From Moniliella sp. 'wahieum' (lineage: Eukaryota; Basidiomycota; Moniliellomycetes; Moniliellales; Moniliellaceae), in the NCBI GenBank assembly GCA_003971905.1, contig RSEE01000005.1, forward strand, positions 868,001 to 932,000: a stretch of 64,000 bases of DNA, written 5' to 3'. The position numbers and the translations under genes were made by a program. Positions 1 through 11,400 of the stretch are shown here, piece after piece (position 1 is the first letter of the stretch; every line of letters starts with the position of its first letter). The notes beneath the pieces were generated by a model. The model had not been told where the DNA came from and ran no database searches. It was given only the letters and a program-made list of their open reading frames with translations.

Positions 1-679
1 ACGTGAGGGATGATAATTTTGGCCTAGAAGTACAGAGAGTACTAGGCTGCTATACTGGAGAACACACACCAGCACAGATAATTATAAGACCACACAATCT
101 GTTCTGTTGTGTTGGGTTAGGCCATATTGCGAGACAGGGGGCGAGAGCCCCATTTCCTTTTCCCACCTCTCGCCCTCGCCATTGGAGTGTAGTATCCTGT
201 CTCTGACCCATGACCGCGCTGCTGCGCCTTCTCGTTAACCGCGTGACCGCGTGGAACCTCGTTCAGGTTCGACTATGATCGGTGGACATCCCAAAACGGG
301 TACTTCCTTCCTTGATGAGCATACAACAGTATAAAAAGGACAGCGGGCAAGATGCTTACGCACTGGAAGGATTTGACTACTGAATCTCAATGGAAATGGT
401 TCCTCACTCGGATGTTTACCACGTTCATCCGTGTCCACACGCGCTACCTCGGGTATGGGAATGGATGGCGGGCACCAGAGGGTCATGGTATCCTATAGCG
501 ATTCCCCTGCGGTTCCTTAACAGGGGTGGCGCTACCAAGCAACACGCAAGATGAACGGGTCGGTTTAGGAGTAGCGTTTTCCCGCCCCAGCCTTAAGGTC
601 TGTCAATGATATGTGGATGCAGAATAAAAGCACAGACACACAACAAGATCGATGTCCAGGGTACCCTGATCTTCTATTA
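1..679. other. Gene-poor stretch, no supported gene
   Basis: Open frames here are short and carry no recognisable motif on either strand. The base composition resembles the repeat-rich DNA that follows. I see nothing I can name. Confidence 0.5.
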
Positions 680-1350
680 CCATATGGCAGGACCCACCAA
701 AAAGTGTGCAACCCTACTGCTCCCCGACCTGCACGTGACGGGGGGGCTGGCTGCGCCAACTATCGGGCATATGACAGAGTCGCGTCGACGCGTCCCTCCA
801 CTCCCTTAAAATGCCCCCTACCCGTGCTCACTGGGGGTGCCCCCATTGCCGCACCAACGACCACACTCGCGCACAGTGTTCCTTCAATCCACGCCGAGAG
901 TTGTGCCGCCCTGCCGTCGCCATGGCCACAAGGCTGCCGACTGCGGTAGTTTCGGGTTTGGGCTATTTGATGGATCCGAGCCGAGGAGAAGCCGGCGTGA
1001 AGCCGAGGCGGCCGCACGCGCGGAAAGGCTGTGTATGCGCCGGCTTGGGGGTAGTAACGTGTCTGAAGCCTCCGGAGCTTAGGGACGGGTAGATGCTGTG
1101 GAGGACAAAGACTGCCAGGGCTGAAGCTGGGCGGGGGCGGCTGTGGACGTAGCTGTGAAAGGAACCCACGCGATACGCTGAGGAAGGCTCGCGTGACTGG
1201 GCGGATGGAAAGCTGGAGGACGAGGTTGGATGATGAAGATGAGGCAGCTAAGTGGAGACGAGAGGTTGCCTGCATTACTCAATCAGTTGGCCGGAAACCG
1301 TCAGGAGTTGGACATGAAAGGTGGGAAAGGACGAGAATGGAAGGTGGGAT
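680..1350 (-). repeat. Dispersed repeat family, copy 1 (inverted relative to copy 3)
   Basis: This block reappears on the opposite strand at about 24.6-25.6 kb. Shared landmarks, read on either strand, include a CGCGTCGACGCG palindrome beside the shared motif TTAAGGGAGTGG, the GCTTCAGACACGTTACTACC segment, and a stretch ending in a TTTATCCCACCTTCCATTCT-like sequence. A partial relative lies at 3.7-4.1 kb. Matching is by eye and divergent in places, so the exact limits are approximate. The block carries a CCHC zinc-knuckle coding remnant, which suggests a degraded retroelement, but no reverse transcriptase is visible. Confidence 0.7.
811..945 (+). pseudogene. Double CCHC zinc-knuckle fragment (retroelement-like)
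   Basis: The translation shows a perfect CX2CX4HX4C knuckle (CPHC-RTND-H-TRAQ-C). About ten residues later, after one frame change, comes a second one ending RRHGHKAADC. Paired knuckles of this type are typical of Gag or ORF1 nucleic-acid-binding proteins of retroelements; cellular knuckle proteins exist too. The fragment is short, has no convincing start or stop, sits inside a dispersed repeat, and has a sister copy at 25.3-25.5 kb on the other strand. I read it as a remnant rather than a working gene. Confidence 0.55.
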
Positions 1351-3080
1351 AAAGGATCCCCACTGATCGAGGATGCTGACTGTTGGCTGACCCTGTTTTG
1401 GTAACCCCCTCCTGTCTAAGCCCCACCGGACTGGCATATAGATGTTGACAGAGCGAAGCAGAGACGAAGCTGCTAGAATGGTTCAGCTGCAAAGCAGTCT
1501 TCAGACAAGGCGTGAAGGTAATGTGGTGGGCCATAAGTCTTCAGGTGTGACGGGCGAGCGCTGGCTGGCGGGCCAGCGGAGCTTACACCCCAGGGGCGGG
1601 CCCCCTGGCGGCGCCCGCCCATGACACAATGGACCGTCCGGGGTTCCCAAGGCAGGTCCTTAAGGTTCGTCGTTATCTAGGGCTGGACCCGTTCAAGCCT
1701 GCGCAAGTCGTATGCCGTTTTTCACCGTTTCCGTTTTTCCCCCTGTCGGGCAGACGTGCCCTCCCGTTTTTCACCCCAGTCCTTGAGCGCATCCTCCGTT
1801 TTCTGTCCGAGATGCCAAGGCGTTCTTTCCGTTTCCCGTTTCCCACTCTGTTGCGACGATGCCCTGGTTGGCCTTTCCCAATCGTTGCACCCCGATGGTT
1901 GCCCCGGCTTCCGATGGTTCTGTTGCTTGGCCAGCTTCTTGCCCTCGTCGCCGCTTCAAATTCGAATGGCTTTGAAACTTTATTCTCGGTTCGTTTATTT
2001 TTGTTTCTGGGTCGCGCCCGATAACGCGCCCGGATTTGTTCCCACCACCACCACCCGCACAATCAGCACCAGTCGGCGTACGGTTCCAGACGCTCGTGTC
2101 CACCCGGCTGCTCGGCCCACTTCCTGTGCAAGGTTCAACATCCCCGTTTCCCATTCCCGTCCCCGATGGACTACAACTCGTGCCTGGTCTGATCAACCGG
2201 CTTCGAGCCCAGGTTCCTCGTTTCCTAGTGAGGTCCAACCCTCGACCCCTCAACCCTTAGACGCTCGCGACGGTTTTCAACAGCTCAAGATGGAATTTTT
2301 TTTTCAGGATCTTCGTCTGCGACGTCAACCTCGGTTGCTCTATTCCTTCGTTCTCGATGGCTAATCTCTGATCCTCCTCGGAGAGGGAGGAGACCCAGGA
2401 GATGCGCGCGGACGCGCATAAGAAGGATGGGGCGTGGGAGAGCCGGTCGCCGTAAAGCATGGCGGCGGCTGAAAGCCCAATTACCGTGTTTAGCCTACCA
2501 AGTAGGCATGTGGACATGCCTTGTGAAGGGGAGCGTGATGTGACGGGCGAGCGCTGGCTGGCGGGCCAGCGGAGCGCACCGATCCCCTTCTAGTCCACCC
2601 CAAGCCCTTGTACTCGTGCGAGCGAAAGTTAGCAGGCGGGCCAACGAAGCTTGTACCCTCCCCCAAGTCCCAGAAGAGGCGAAAGCGTTTCTACCCCTCC
2701 GTCGCCCTGCTCCCAAGATGGCTTTGTCTCGCACCCCGACGCTCGAAGGAAGGAGGGGCGTGTGAGCAAGAACCTGTTTGAATGGCATGCCCAGCGACCG
2801 AAGGAAGGAGGGGCGTGCCGAGTATTCAAGTACCAAGTCCCCGTCCCAAGTTTGGTCCCCTCCCCCGTCGTTGGAAGAGAGAGAAGCCGCTTCCTGTAAG
2901 CGTGAGGACACACTTGGTGAAGAGGAGCGTGATGTCACGGGCCAAGGCGGGATGGCAAGCCCAGCGGCGCGTACGTGCGCCCTTCGCCATCCTAACCCCG
3001 TCCCAGGTTGAGCTCGCTCCCAAGTCTTATTCCAAGTCCACCGCGCGGTTGGCGCAAACGCCAGCGCGATTATCAAGTCT
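1351..3080. other. Repeat-rich non-coding region
   Basis: No gene is supported. Open frames on both strands are low-complexity and lack family motifs. A 37-bp sequence occurs twice in direct orientation, at 1546-1582 and 2539-2575; its core GCTGGC-N6-GCCAGC can fold as a hairpin. Around 1487-1545 lies a stretch shared with 38.14-38.20 kb. A roughly 19-bp unit (CGAAGGAAGGAGGGGCGTG) is repeated near 2745 and 2798. Confidence 0.5.
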
Positions 3081-3089
3081 ACGTATCCA

Positions 3090-3245
3090 GCGACAATAGT
3101 CGCCTTCCGCCTCAGTGAATTGAGAACCTCTCAGTTTCGTCGCTCCCCGCTCCCCCGTTATGTTTCTTGCGACGCTAGTCGCCCCGTGCTTATTGATCTT
3201 ACTTCTCTGCTCTGATAGTAACCCCGAGCGACGCTAGTCGCCCCA
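3090..3245. repeat. Three near-palindromic GCGAC-N-TAGTCGCC boxes
   Basis: The boxes lie at 3090-3104, 3169-3185 and 3228-3245. The last two share the 17-mer GCGACGCTAGTCGCCCC; the first differs in the centre (AATAGT). Each contains a dyad of the form CGAC..TAGTCG. Spacing is about 79 and 59 bp. They could be binding sites, or the ends of small mobile units; nothing here decides between these. Confidence 0.5.
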
Positions 3246-3689
3246 TGCCTGTTTCCCTTACCTTTCTACGTCTCCCCTGTTCTCCCCTGTTCCCCATTCT
3301 TCCTCTGTTGCCTTGTTTCCCTTTTAGTCCCCCTGCCTGTTAGCAATGGTTCGTGGCTTTCCCCCACGGTCCATCTTCGTCTCCCCCCTTCGTCACCCTT
3401 GTCTTTCGCCCTTGTCTCCTCGCCTGTTCACCCCTTCACCTCCTGCCCGCTTCTCGCCAATTGATTCAGTACAGGCAACTCCTCCCGCTCTTAGTCGACG
3501 TACTACTCCCGGCGCAGATCGCCAGCCCTCGCCCTCGTCCTCGTCCTCGTCCTCAGCACTCAGTACTCGGAACTCAGTTCCCCTAGTCCGCGTGAGCCCT
3601 CCTCGTGCCACGCCTCGGTCCAGCCCAGTTAAGCCGCGTGTGATCTGGTTCCTCGCCACGCCGCTCCCAGTCTCAGTCCAGCCTCAGTC

Positions 3690-4110
3690 CAGCAGCATCG
3701 GTCCTCTGCTGCCTTCCCCTTCCCTGAGCCCGAAGGCTTCAGACACGCTACTGCCGCCCAAGCCGGTGCTACGCAGCCTTGCCACACTTGCAGCCGCCTC
3801 TGCTATACGCCGAGAGGCCTCTCCTTGTCCCTAGCTCCGCAGCGGACCCACCAACCAGCCCAAGCGCGTAACTACCGTGAGTCGTCCTTAGGACCCCAAG
3901 GGATTGTACCCCCAAACACCCTCTGGGGCGGCCACCCTGGCAGCGCCCGCCCGTGACATCAGGTAACTTCTGAAGGGAAGGAGACAGGAGAGAGAGAAGG
4001 GAGATGAAGCGAGCAGGGCGTGCGCGCCCTGCGAGCGGAACTCTTCCGCCCGGTTAAGTGAGCGTCACCGATCCACCGAGGGTCGTGCAAGGGAACCCCA
4101 GCCCCCCCCC
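3690..4110 (+). repeat. Dispersed repeat family, copy 2
   Basis: This copy has the same orientation as copy 3 at 24.45-25.1 kb. Shared landmarks are a GCTTCAGACACGCTACTGCC-type segment, the AACTACCGTGAG motif followed by AAGGGATTGnACCC, and a block near 4000-4105 containing GCGAGCGGAACTCTTCCGCC followed by a stretch ending in GTCACCGATCC. The order of the sub-blocks differs from copy 3, so the element appears rearranged or composite. No long open frame is present. Confidence 0.65.
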
Positions 4111-4280
4111 CAACAGAAGCAAGCGAGGCTGCGAAGGCACTAATAATATCATCCGATAGCACTTCCTCGTATTATATGCACTACTAAGGAGACTACCGGG
4201 CCTACATCCTGGCTTGGGTGCTGTGGGCGACCGTACCACCACGCAAGTTTCAAGGGGCGAAGAGGGAAAAACAAAAGGGA

Positions 4281-4379
4281 TGTCGTGTCCCGGGATCGAA
4301 CCGGGGACCTTGAGGAATCCAAGGATCTTCCATTGAAGGGGACTTCAATCTCACGCTCTCCCATCTGAGCTAACCCGAC
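4281..4379 (-). tRNA. tRNA-Phe (GAA) with a ~26-nt intron
   Basis: On the minus strand the acceptor pair is GTCGGGT/ACACGAC, the D arm GCTC/GAGC, and the anticodon loop begins TTGAAG, giving anticodon GAA. The T arm is CCCGG-TTCGATC-CCGGG. After position 37 there is an intron of about 26 nt containing CTTCAA, which pairs with the anticodon, as in many eukaryotic tRNA-Phe precursors. Odd points: a G-A mismatch in the acceptor stem and a weak pair closing the anticodon stem. These could be sequence errors. Confidence 0.85.
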
Positions 4380-4743
4380 AAGTGATATTTGGTTGAGTGG
4401 GTTTAGAAGAAAGGAATGTGGCCTACAGCAACGTGCATGTTACTTCTTCAGTCTAACATTCTGTTCCTTGCTCGTTTCAGAGGGTGCTGGCATCAAATGC
4501 CCATGGTTCTCGAAGTCATGCCATGCGACGGGTCACATACAGATACTCATCGTCTGTGCATATGACCCTGTTGGGACCCGTGGTCCCGTACTTAGGCCAA
4601 GGCGCCTCATCACCCTTCACCCCTGATTTGTCCTCCGAAGCCTCCACGTGTATACTCAGGCTTGTCTGAACCCCTGTCTCTAGGTGTGGCACAAGGCTTG
4701 GACAGGAACCACCACCATCGCGATTGCATTGCTCTACATTTCC

Positions 4744-4827
4744 AGAGGTTCTTCACCCAATCCCTTGGGTTCCTCCGGTCTTACAAGAGGTTCTTCACCC
4801 AATCCCTTGGGTTCCTCCGGTCTTACA
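4744..4827 (+). repeat. Perfect 2 x 42-bp tandem duplication
   Basis: The unit beginning AGAGGTTCTTCACCCAATCC occurs at 4744-4785 and again at 4786-4827 without a visible mismatch. 42 is a multiple of three, so both copies read in the same frame in any open frame crossing them. I see no convincing gene there. The perfect identity suggests a recent duplication. Confidence 0.9.
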
Positions 4828-6458
4828 GACCCTGTTCAGAGCTTCCTTGATCCTCTTTTGTGTCCCTTCTAGCTGCTCTCATGCGCGCGTTGAACGTTGA
4901 TTTTTATCTCGTGTGATTGATGATTACTCCTCCTTTCCCTCTGGAGGCTTTTTGTCCTTGCACGAGTCTTCGGCACATGTGTGAACACGCAAGAAGGAAT
5001 ATAGGAGCGGCCCCATCTGCCACTACAGGCCCCCGGTAACATCAAAAGGTTCTCTTTCTCATCTTCGATCTTCGATCTCACGATCCCATTAACATGCTGT
5101 TGTGCCAAACGGCTGGCACTAGCCACTTGTGTCTAGTCCGAGCACGGAGTGACGGCTACTATTACACTGAGAGTATACTGAGTACGAGCATTGAAAGAGT
5201 ACCGTATCGAGTGATATGGCCACACCGATCTGGTGTGCATATGAATATGGTGCGTCGATGCGATCGATGAGACGAGTCTTCCAAAACCCCCCGGTAACAC
5301 GCTAACGCTAAAAACCCGGAGCGTCGGCAACACGGGCATTGGTAAAACCGGTAACGCGACGGAGGGCAACGAAGACCCTCCGGACCCTCACCCTTTTCGA
5401 TGTGTGATTCGTGCATGCTTCTCTATTCACGCACGAGAGAAAGATGGAGAAGGACTAGATGTGTTTTGGTTCCGGAGGCAGATCGGCGAGGGCAAGAGGC
5501 TCTCTGGGATTACGTGTGGGACTGGGCAAATGTTGGCGTTGCATATGATGAGAATGCACTAGGATGCACTACGTAGCCAAGCCATGTCACACGTGTCAGA
5601 TCCCACATGTCGCACACACGCACATCACATGCATCACATGTCACATGTCACACACTGCGATCCATGGCGCATGGCGCATGGCGCATGATGCATGACGTCC
5701 CATGGATCCTCCCCTGCCTCCCTCGGCTCGATGATGGATCGAACCACATCAATTAGACTTGTGCAGCTTGAGGCCGGCCTGAGGGAGGAGGCATGCTGGC
5801 GTTCGGGCAGGTTTCTGTCCCAGGCCGAGCGCGCTGGGCGGCTGAGCTGAGTGTGTTGAGCGTGTTGAGTCCGAGCTGCTGCGCTGCTGATCGATCGGAT
5901 TCGATGCTGGGCGGAAGGATCTGTGGATGGATGAATGGATGGATGGGTGATGCCGATGATGCTGGTGGGTGACCAGTGACCCAGGCTGTACAGGCCCATT
6001 GCCGGGGGCTGCCAGAGGGCTGCTAGTGGGCCGCCACTTGTGGCTTGCCCTGGGTGGGCGCGGGGGCAGTGGGGCGGCGAGTCCACGTGATGGATCCGCC
6101 TTTTTGTATGAAACAGAGTGGAGCTCTGTTCGGCGATCGGTGGGGCGGATGGTGCATGATGCGTGACGCCTGGGCCTCTGGGCGCATGCCTGTGTCTTAT
6201 GCGCCCTCCCCCGGCGCGCACCACACCAGAGAACGACGGGCATCCCAGCACAGCCGCCAGGAGCGGCGAGCGCCTATGGTCCCCCGGCCGAGGAAAGCCG
6301 TCCAACGCATGTGTTTTCAGTGAGTCTGGCGTCTCTTCTGCCGCGTGTGGGCGCCCCCTCTCGTTGCCTGTACGTGTCCTCTTGGTTCATAAATACCGTC
6401 TCCTCTTCCTTCTCCTCCTCCTGCCTCCCCCGCCAGCTCCTTCGCCTTTCCGACCACT
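4828..6458. other. Intergenic region with short CATG-rich repeats upstream of the lipase gene
   Basis: Between about 5575 and 5700 there are runs of CACATGTCACATG and GGCGCATGGCGCATG units. The roughly 150 bases before the lipase start are strongly pyrimidine-rich (CTCCTC-type), as is common just upstream of fungal start codons. Antisense open frames between 5634 and 6305 are compositionally biased and show no domain; I do not call them genes. Confidence 0.5.
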
Positions 6459-7363
6459 ATGCTCCCCGCAACGATCCTTACCTTCCTTGGCCTGGGCGCC
6501 TCTGCTACGCTTGCGCGGCCCTTCATTGAGCCTCGCCAGAATGCGTCCTTCCAGTCAGGCACGACGGACCTGCCCTTCCCCAAGAGCTACTACGATCAGG
6601 CCGCTGCCTTGGTGCAGCAGACCTACTGCAACCCCTCCCTTGATACGACCGGCCTGCAAATCGGCGATGCTGTGCTGCTCAACACCACCGGCGACGGCAA
6701 CACCGAGCAACGGGTCAACATTTACTACTCGCAGTCTCTCGGCATCAGCGCCGCCTACATGGGTACCAACATTTCTTCTCTCCTCTCCATCTGGAAAGAC
6801 GTGGACTTTGTTTGGTCCTTGCCCGATTCGGAACTTAACCTCCCCCTGGGTGCGCTGGTCGACCAAGGCTTCCAAAGCGCCTGGAAGCAGACCTGGTCCA
6901 CCGTCCAAGAGATGGTCGGTGCCGCCAAGGACACCTACCCTCGGCCGACTTGACCATTATTGGCCACAGTCTTGGTGCGGCAGCTGCCACATTTGCCTTG
7001 CTTGCGTACGGAGACGAGGTGACGCGGATGATCACATTTGGCCAGCCGCGGGTAGGGAATAAGGTGGTGGCCGATGCGGTTGACGATCGGTTTGCCGGCA
7101 AGGTCAGCCGTATGACCAATGGCACGACTGGGTGCCGCACGTGGTGCCCCGCATCGTCGGCGCCCAGCACTTTAGTGGTGAGGTGTGGCAGAGCCAGGCT
7201 AACGACTCGTCCTCTGCCCTCTTCTACCCCGGTCAGGAGAACATCCACGGCGGTGACTCGGTTCTTCCCCCCGCTCAACTTTGACAACCACCAAGGATAC
7301 TACTTTGGAACTCAGATCGGCGCCTTCCAGGGCAACTGCCCGGCGATTGTCGGCCATCCCTAA
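6459..7363 (+). CDS. Secreted fungal class-3 lipase
   Basis: Predicted extracellular triacylglycerol lipase (Lipase_3, alpha/beta-hydrolase fold). The first 19 or so residues (MLPATILTFLGLGASATLA) form a signal peptide. The N-terminal body runs to about residue 165. The nucleophile elbow TIIGHSLGAA then appears, followed by ITFGQPRVGN, which is typical of the family. Likely triad partners are the Asp in HDWVPHVVP and the His in NFDNHQGYYFG near the C-terminus. Total length, about 300 residues, is normal. Three frame breaks are needed, near 6942, 7122 and 7262; the first two look like single missing bases in C and G runs. No intron is seen. Family assignment is firm; substrate range is not readable from sequence. 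Confidence 0.88.
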
Positions 7364-8422
7364 AAACCGCTCCGTCTTGCCCTGTCCTGCTCTGCCCTGC
7401 GTCTGTGATCGTCCCCGGTCATTGGACTCCCTCTCAGGTCTCACCTCTCTTCTTTTTCCTTTCTGTAATCGGGCCCATTCATTCAACTACCCCCTACTTA
7501 TTTCTATTTCCTTCTTTTTGGGCTTCCGACTCGTCGCTCGCTCCTACTTTTCTCAAAAAATCTTCTTCTTCCCTCCATCTGCCTGGCTACCTCTGACTAC
7601 TATCCATGCGAACCTGTTCTTTCCGACATGGGCGTGCACGGGAGGCCTCACAATGCAATATGCTATTCTGTGTTGTTCTTCGTTTTACACCATGGTATAA
7701 TGCTTTGAACATATGGGCCAAGCGAATCTGATTCGGCGGCTGGCTTTGGACGGAGTCAGTTACCTGTGTACCCAGAACAGTCTCCAAGAACGTGCTTGAA
7801 GCTTGATGTTGCGAGTGGAGGGGGGACGGGCTGATCTAATAATATAGAGTGCTGGAGAAACGGATGGCCGATGATCTGAACTGCCGCGTGTGGGCGTTGG
7901 AATGGGCTTGTTCAGATGAACAGGAGGGCCCAAAGCCATGGAAGGAGAGACCCGATGAGCAGGGCACAGGGCGGCGGTGTGTTGCAAGGTGGTTGGTGGC
8001 ACACAGAGGCCCGGGAACCAGACTAGCAGCCCTAGAGGACAGCCAGGCCGAGGGACGCTGCGTATGTGGGGGGGAGAAGGACAGTTACAACGGTGCGACC
8101 GCCCGTGGCGGCTGGAGGATGGCGGCTGAGCTGACCACCGACTCTGGTGGGTGCGGATGGCCAGGGGGGTCGCTCTGGGGCCGCTCGGCGGCGGGACTTG
8201 TGGCTACGTTCGCTCGCAACTCGCAGCGGCGGGCTCCTTCGGGCGGCGCAGGATAGGGTTGTGCAGGAACACTGCCCCCGTGGCCCGCCGAACGCCGTCG
8301 AGGGCGGAAGACGGCAGCGGGTGGGGCTGGCTGGCGCGGGGCTGCAAGGGCCAACCACACCACCACCTGCCTCCTCTCGGCGCCTCGTCTGCTCTGCTGC
8401 GCCGCTGGGCCATGCGAGCACC
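7364..8422. other. Intergenic region between lipase and IRE1
   Basis: Pyrimidine-rich lipase 3' flank to about 7610, then mixed sequence. No supported gene. The open frames reaching into 8150-8420 on the plus strand are upstream of the first plausible IRE1 start and show no conserved motif. Confidence 0.45.
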
Positions 8423-11400
8423 ATGAAGTCCTGCCGGCTGCTCCGTGGCAGGCACATCCGCATGCGCGCTCCGCCACCGCCACCGCCACCGCCACCGCCT
8501 TCCTCTGCCTCCTCCTCGCCCTCTGTGCTTCCGCCGCCACCGCCGCCACCGCCTCGGCCCCCGCCCTCCTCCCGTCCCGTCCCGCCCTGCGCCGCTCCCC
8601 TCCCCCCGCCCCCCCCCCGATGCCCTCTCCCCTCCGACCCACTCAGCCTGCTGCCCACCGCACTCGTCGCATGCACTGACGGCTCCCTCCACGGCGTCGA
8701 CCGCACCTCGGGCCGTGTCCGCTGGTCCCTCGGCTGCGGCGCCTCCTGGCCCGACACCTCCTCCGACGCCATGGGCCAGCAAGAGGAGTGTCTTCCCTTC
8801 CGCCCGGTCGTTAGTGCTACCTATGGCCCCGACCGCCTATCGCTCGCACAGATGCTCGCTCAGTCTTCCCATACTGAGTTGAGCATCTACTTGGTCGAAC
8901 CCTCGGCCCAGGGCGCACTCTACGTGCTTTCCGGCTCTCCTAGCGAGCTTCTTTCCCATCCCCTTTCTTCCTCTTCCCCCCAGGACGGTTCTCCTGCGAC
9001 CCTGGTTAAGCTTCCGCTCACACTCCCGCAGCGCGTTTCTCTCTCCCCCTTCACATTCCCTGGGACGACAGCCGCGTGTTTGTGGGGAGCAAGCAAGCTC
9101 GCCTCGTCGAAGTCAACGTCCGCACAGGTGCGATCCGCAGCATGTTGGCGACACAGCGTCGATGGCCAACGTGAGCGAGCCAAGTGAGTGGGACTGGCCC
9201 AACGACCCGAGCCCAGAGCAGGACGAAAATAAGGATGTGTGGGCCCTGATTGGCAGGACCGACTACACGTTGGCCGTCCACGCCAAACATGATCCGAGCT
9301 TGTCCCAAACGCTGCATCTCAGTCTCTACTCACCCAATTTAGCTGACCGGGATGTCCTGGCTGCGTGGAACACCCAAACCTATCCCGACGCTCGCCGCAT
9401 CATGGTCCTTCCCGACGAAGGCAGCCTGATCTGCCTCAAACATCAGTTCCCGATTCCCATCCAGCTCAGCCGCCAGAGGATCTCGGTTCCGTCTCCGAGC
9501 CAGACACGTGGCCGACCGACGAGGAGACCCGGCCTTCGCACCAGACCCTCTGGACCAGCTCCATGGGCGCAAGTGTGGCTTCAGTCTTTGACTTTGTCCA
9601 GTCCATGGGAGGGCAAGATGACGAGGACCCCTCTGCTAGGCGTCGTCCAGTCCTTGTTCCCACCCAGTTTTGCGTCTGGGCGAACTGTTTCATGATGCGA
9701 GCTACACGGAACTTGGCCAGTCGGAGGCTGACTTGGACTTTGGTGCGGACACCTACGTGGGAGCGTCCGATGGGTCCTTGTTTGCCATGAGCTCGATGCG
9801 CTATCCCCTTGCCGCTCTTGGCCCGCCTGCCTCCAGCCTCGTCCGAGTGCCATGGACTGCAGTGCATGATTGGGAGCTACCAAAGCCACAGCCCCTCGGG
9901 CAGTCCTGGTTCAATCGACCCTTTCCTGCCCTTTTGGTTTGATTCCCCGCTCGGGATCGATGGCCCATCCTCTGCCCCTTGGGATTCAACTCGTGTACCC
10001 ACCATTGAGGCTCCACAGAACAATGCCTCCGCGTCGGAACCACCACCCAGCCGCCTTAACTCAAGTCGGCTTAGTGAGCATTACTTTCTTCACTATTTGA
10101 GGCCGCCCCCATTTGGGCTTTCACAGCAGCCTTTGGCCTCATGGCTGTGGCACTCTTCTTTGTCGGTTTCCGTTGGCGTTCCCAGCGTTCTTCTTCCGCC
10201 TCTTCCGCGTCCATGCCAACCGAGCCTAGTGCTTCGAGCGTTGCACAGCCTCTGCAGGAACCGCACACTACACCCACTCCCAATGCTAAATCTGCAGCGG
10301 TGCCACCTGGGTCTGAAAAGCCTCGCCAACAATGAGCCAGCTGCTCCTTTGGTAAAATCCACCCGGCTCTCCCCGTTCCGCAATCGTCCCCTGCGAAACT
10401 CACGGACAACGGCGCATCGAGCCCCTCCCGTCGCCCAGCGCGCCAGAGTGGGTTTCTGATTGGAATGCCAACGCTCAGCAATTCCGTGCGGGTTTGGCAG
10501 CTACAACAGTTGATCCCGATCCCGCTGGAGGGGGCGTGGTCAGCTCGGCGGCGCCATCCAACGATCTGGCGCCACCTGTCGTGCCTAAGCCCAAGAAGAA
10601 GAGGCGAGGCAAACGTGCAGGACAACAAGTGGCCGCCAAAGCGGCCCGAGCCGAGCGGATTGCCGCGGCCGAGGCTGAGGTGAAGACGACCGAGGCGGTT
10701 CCGGAAGATGGGTACTTCACCAGTCACCACCGCTGGTGTCCGAGTTGCTTGTCCGTCCCACTGCATCTGAGTCAACATTGCTGCAAGCACCGCTTGCGCT
10801 CGATCCTAACGGGACAGAGGAATTGGAAGATCAGTCTCCCGACCTTGTCTGGGTCTTCCTGCTCGATCCGGTACTCCCCCGCTTCACCCGATGCCGATTC
10901 GACCATCGCCCGCTCACCTTCTGCCCATACCCCCAGTGGTTCTCCACGAAACTCAAGGTGGACTTGACCAAACTGGCTACCTCGTCTGCTGATGGGATGG
11001 CTGTGGAGGAGCTTGCACTGGCCAGTCCAAGACGGGACGCTGGTGCTCGTATGGTAGAGGAACACCTGTTTGCTCTTGATGGAAAAGGTCAGGTGTTGCA
11101 CAATGCGGCGCTCACAGCACGAACCTCGTCGCTGGTCATTTCGGATGAGGTGCTTGGTACGTTCAGCCCTTCCTCCCTTCCTTGTAGGCTTTTCCATGTG
11201 CTGACCTTGGTTTTCAGGCTATGGTTCATCCGGTACGGTTGTTTTCAAGGGCACCTTCCAAGGCCGGGCGGTGGCTGTGAAGCGGCTGTTGAAAGATTTT
11301 ACTCGTATTGCGTCCAAGGAGGTTCATCTCCTTGAGAGTGCCGACGACCATCCCAACGTGGTCAGGTACTATTATCAAGAGGTGATGATAGCTTCCTTTA

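Noticed and set aside
1629-2364. Overlapping open frames of 130-200 codons on both strands
   Set aside because: Low-complexity, overlapping each other inside repeat-rich DNA, no motif.
5634-6305. 223-codon minus-strand open frame upstream of the lipase gene
   Set aside because: Composed of complement of CATG and GGC repeats; no conserved segment.
8032-8782. Minus-strand Gly/Arg-rich open frames of 185-246 codons
   Set aside because: They are complements of the CCG/CCACCG repeats and proline-rich 5' part of IRE1.
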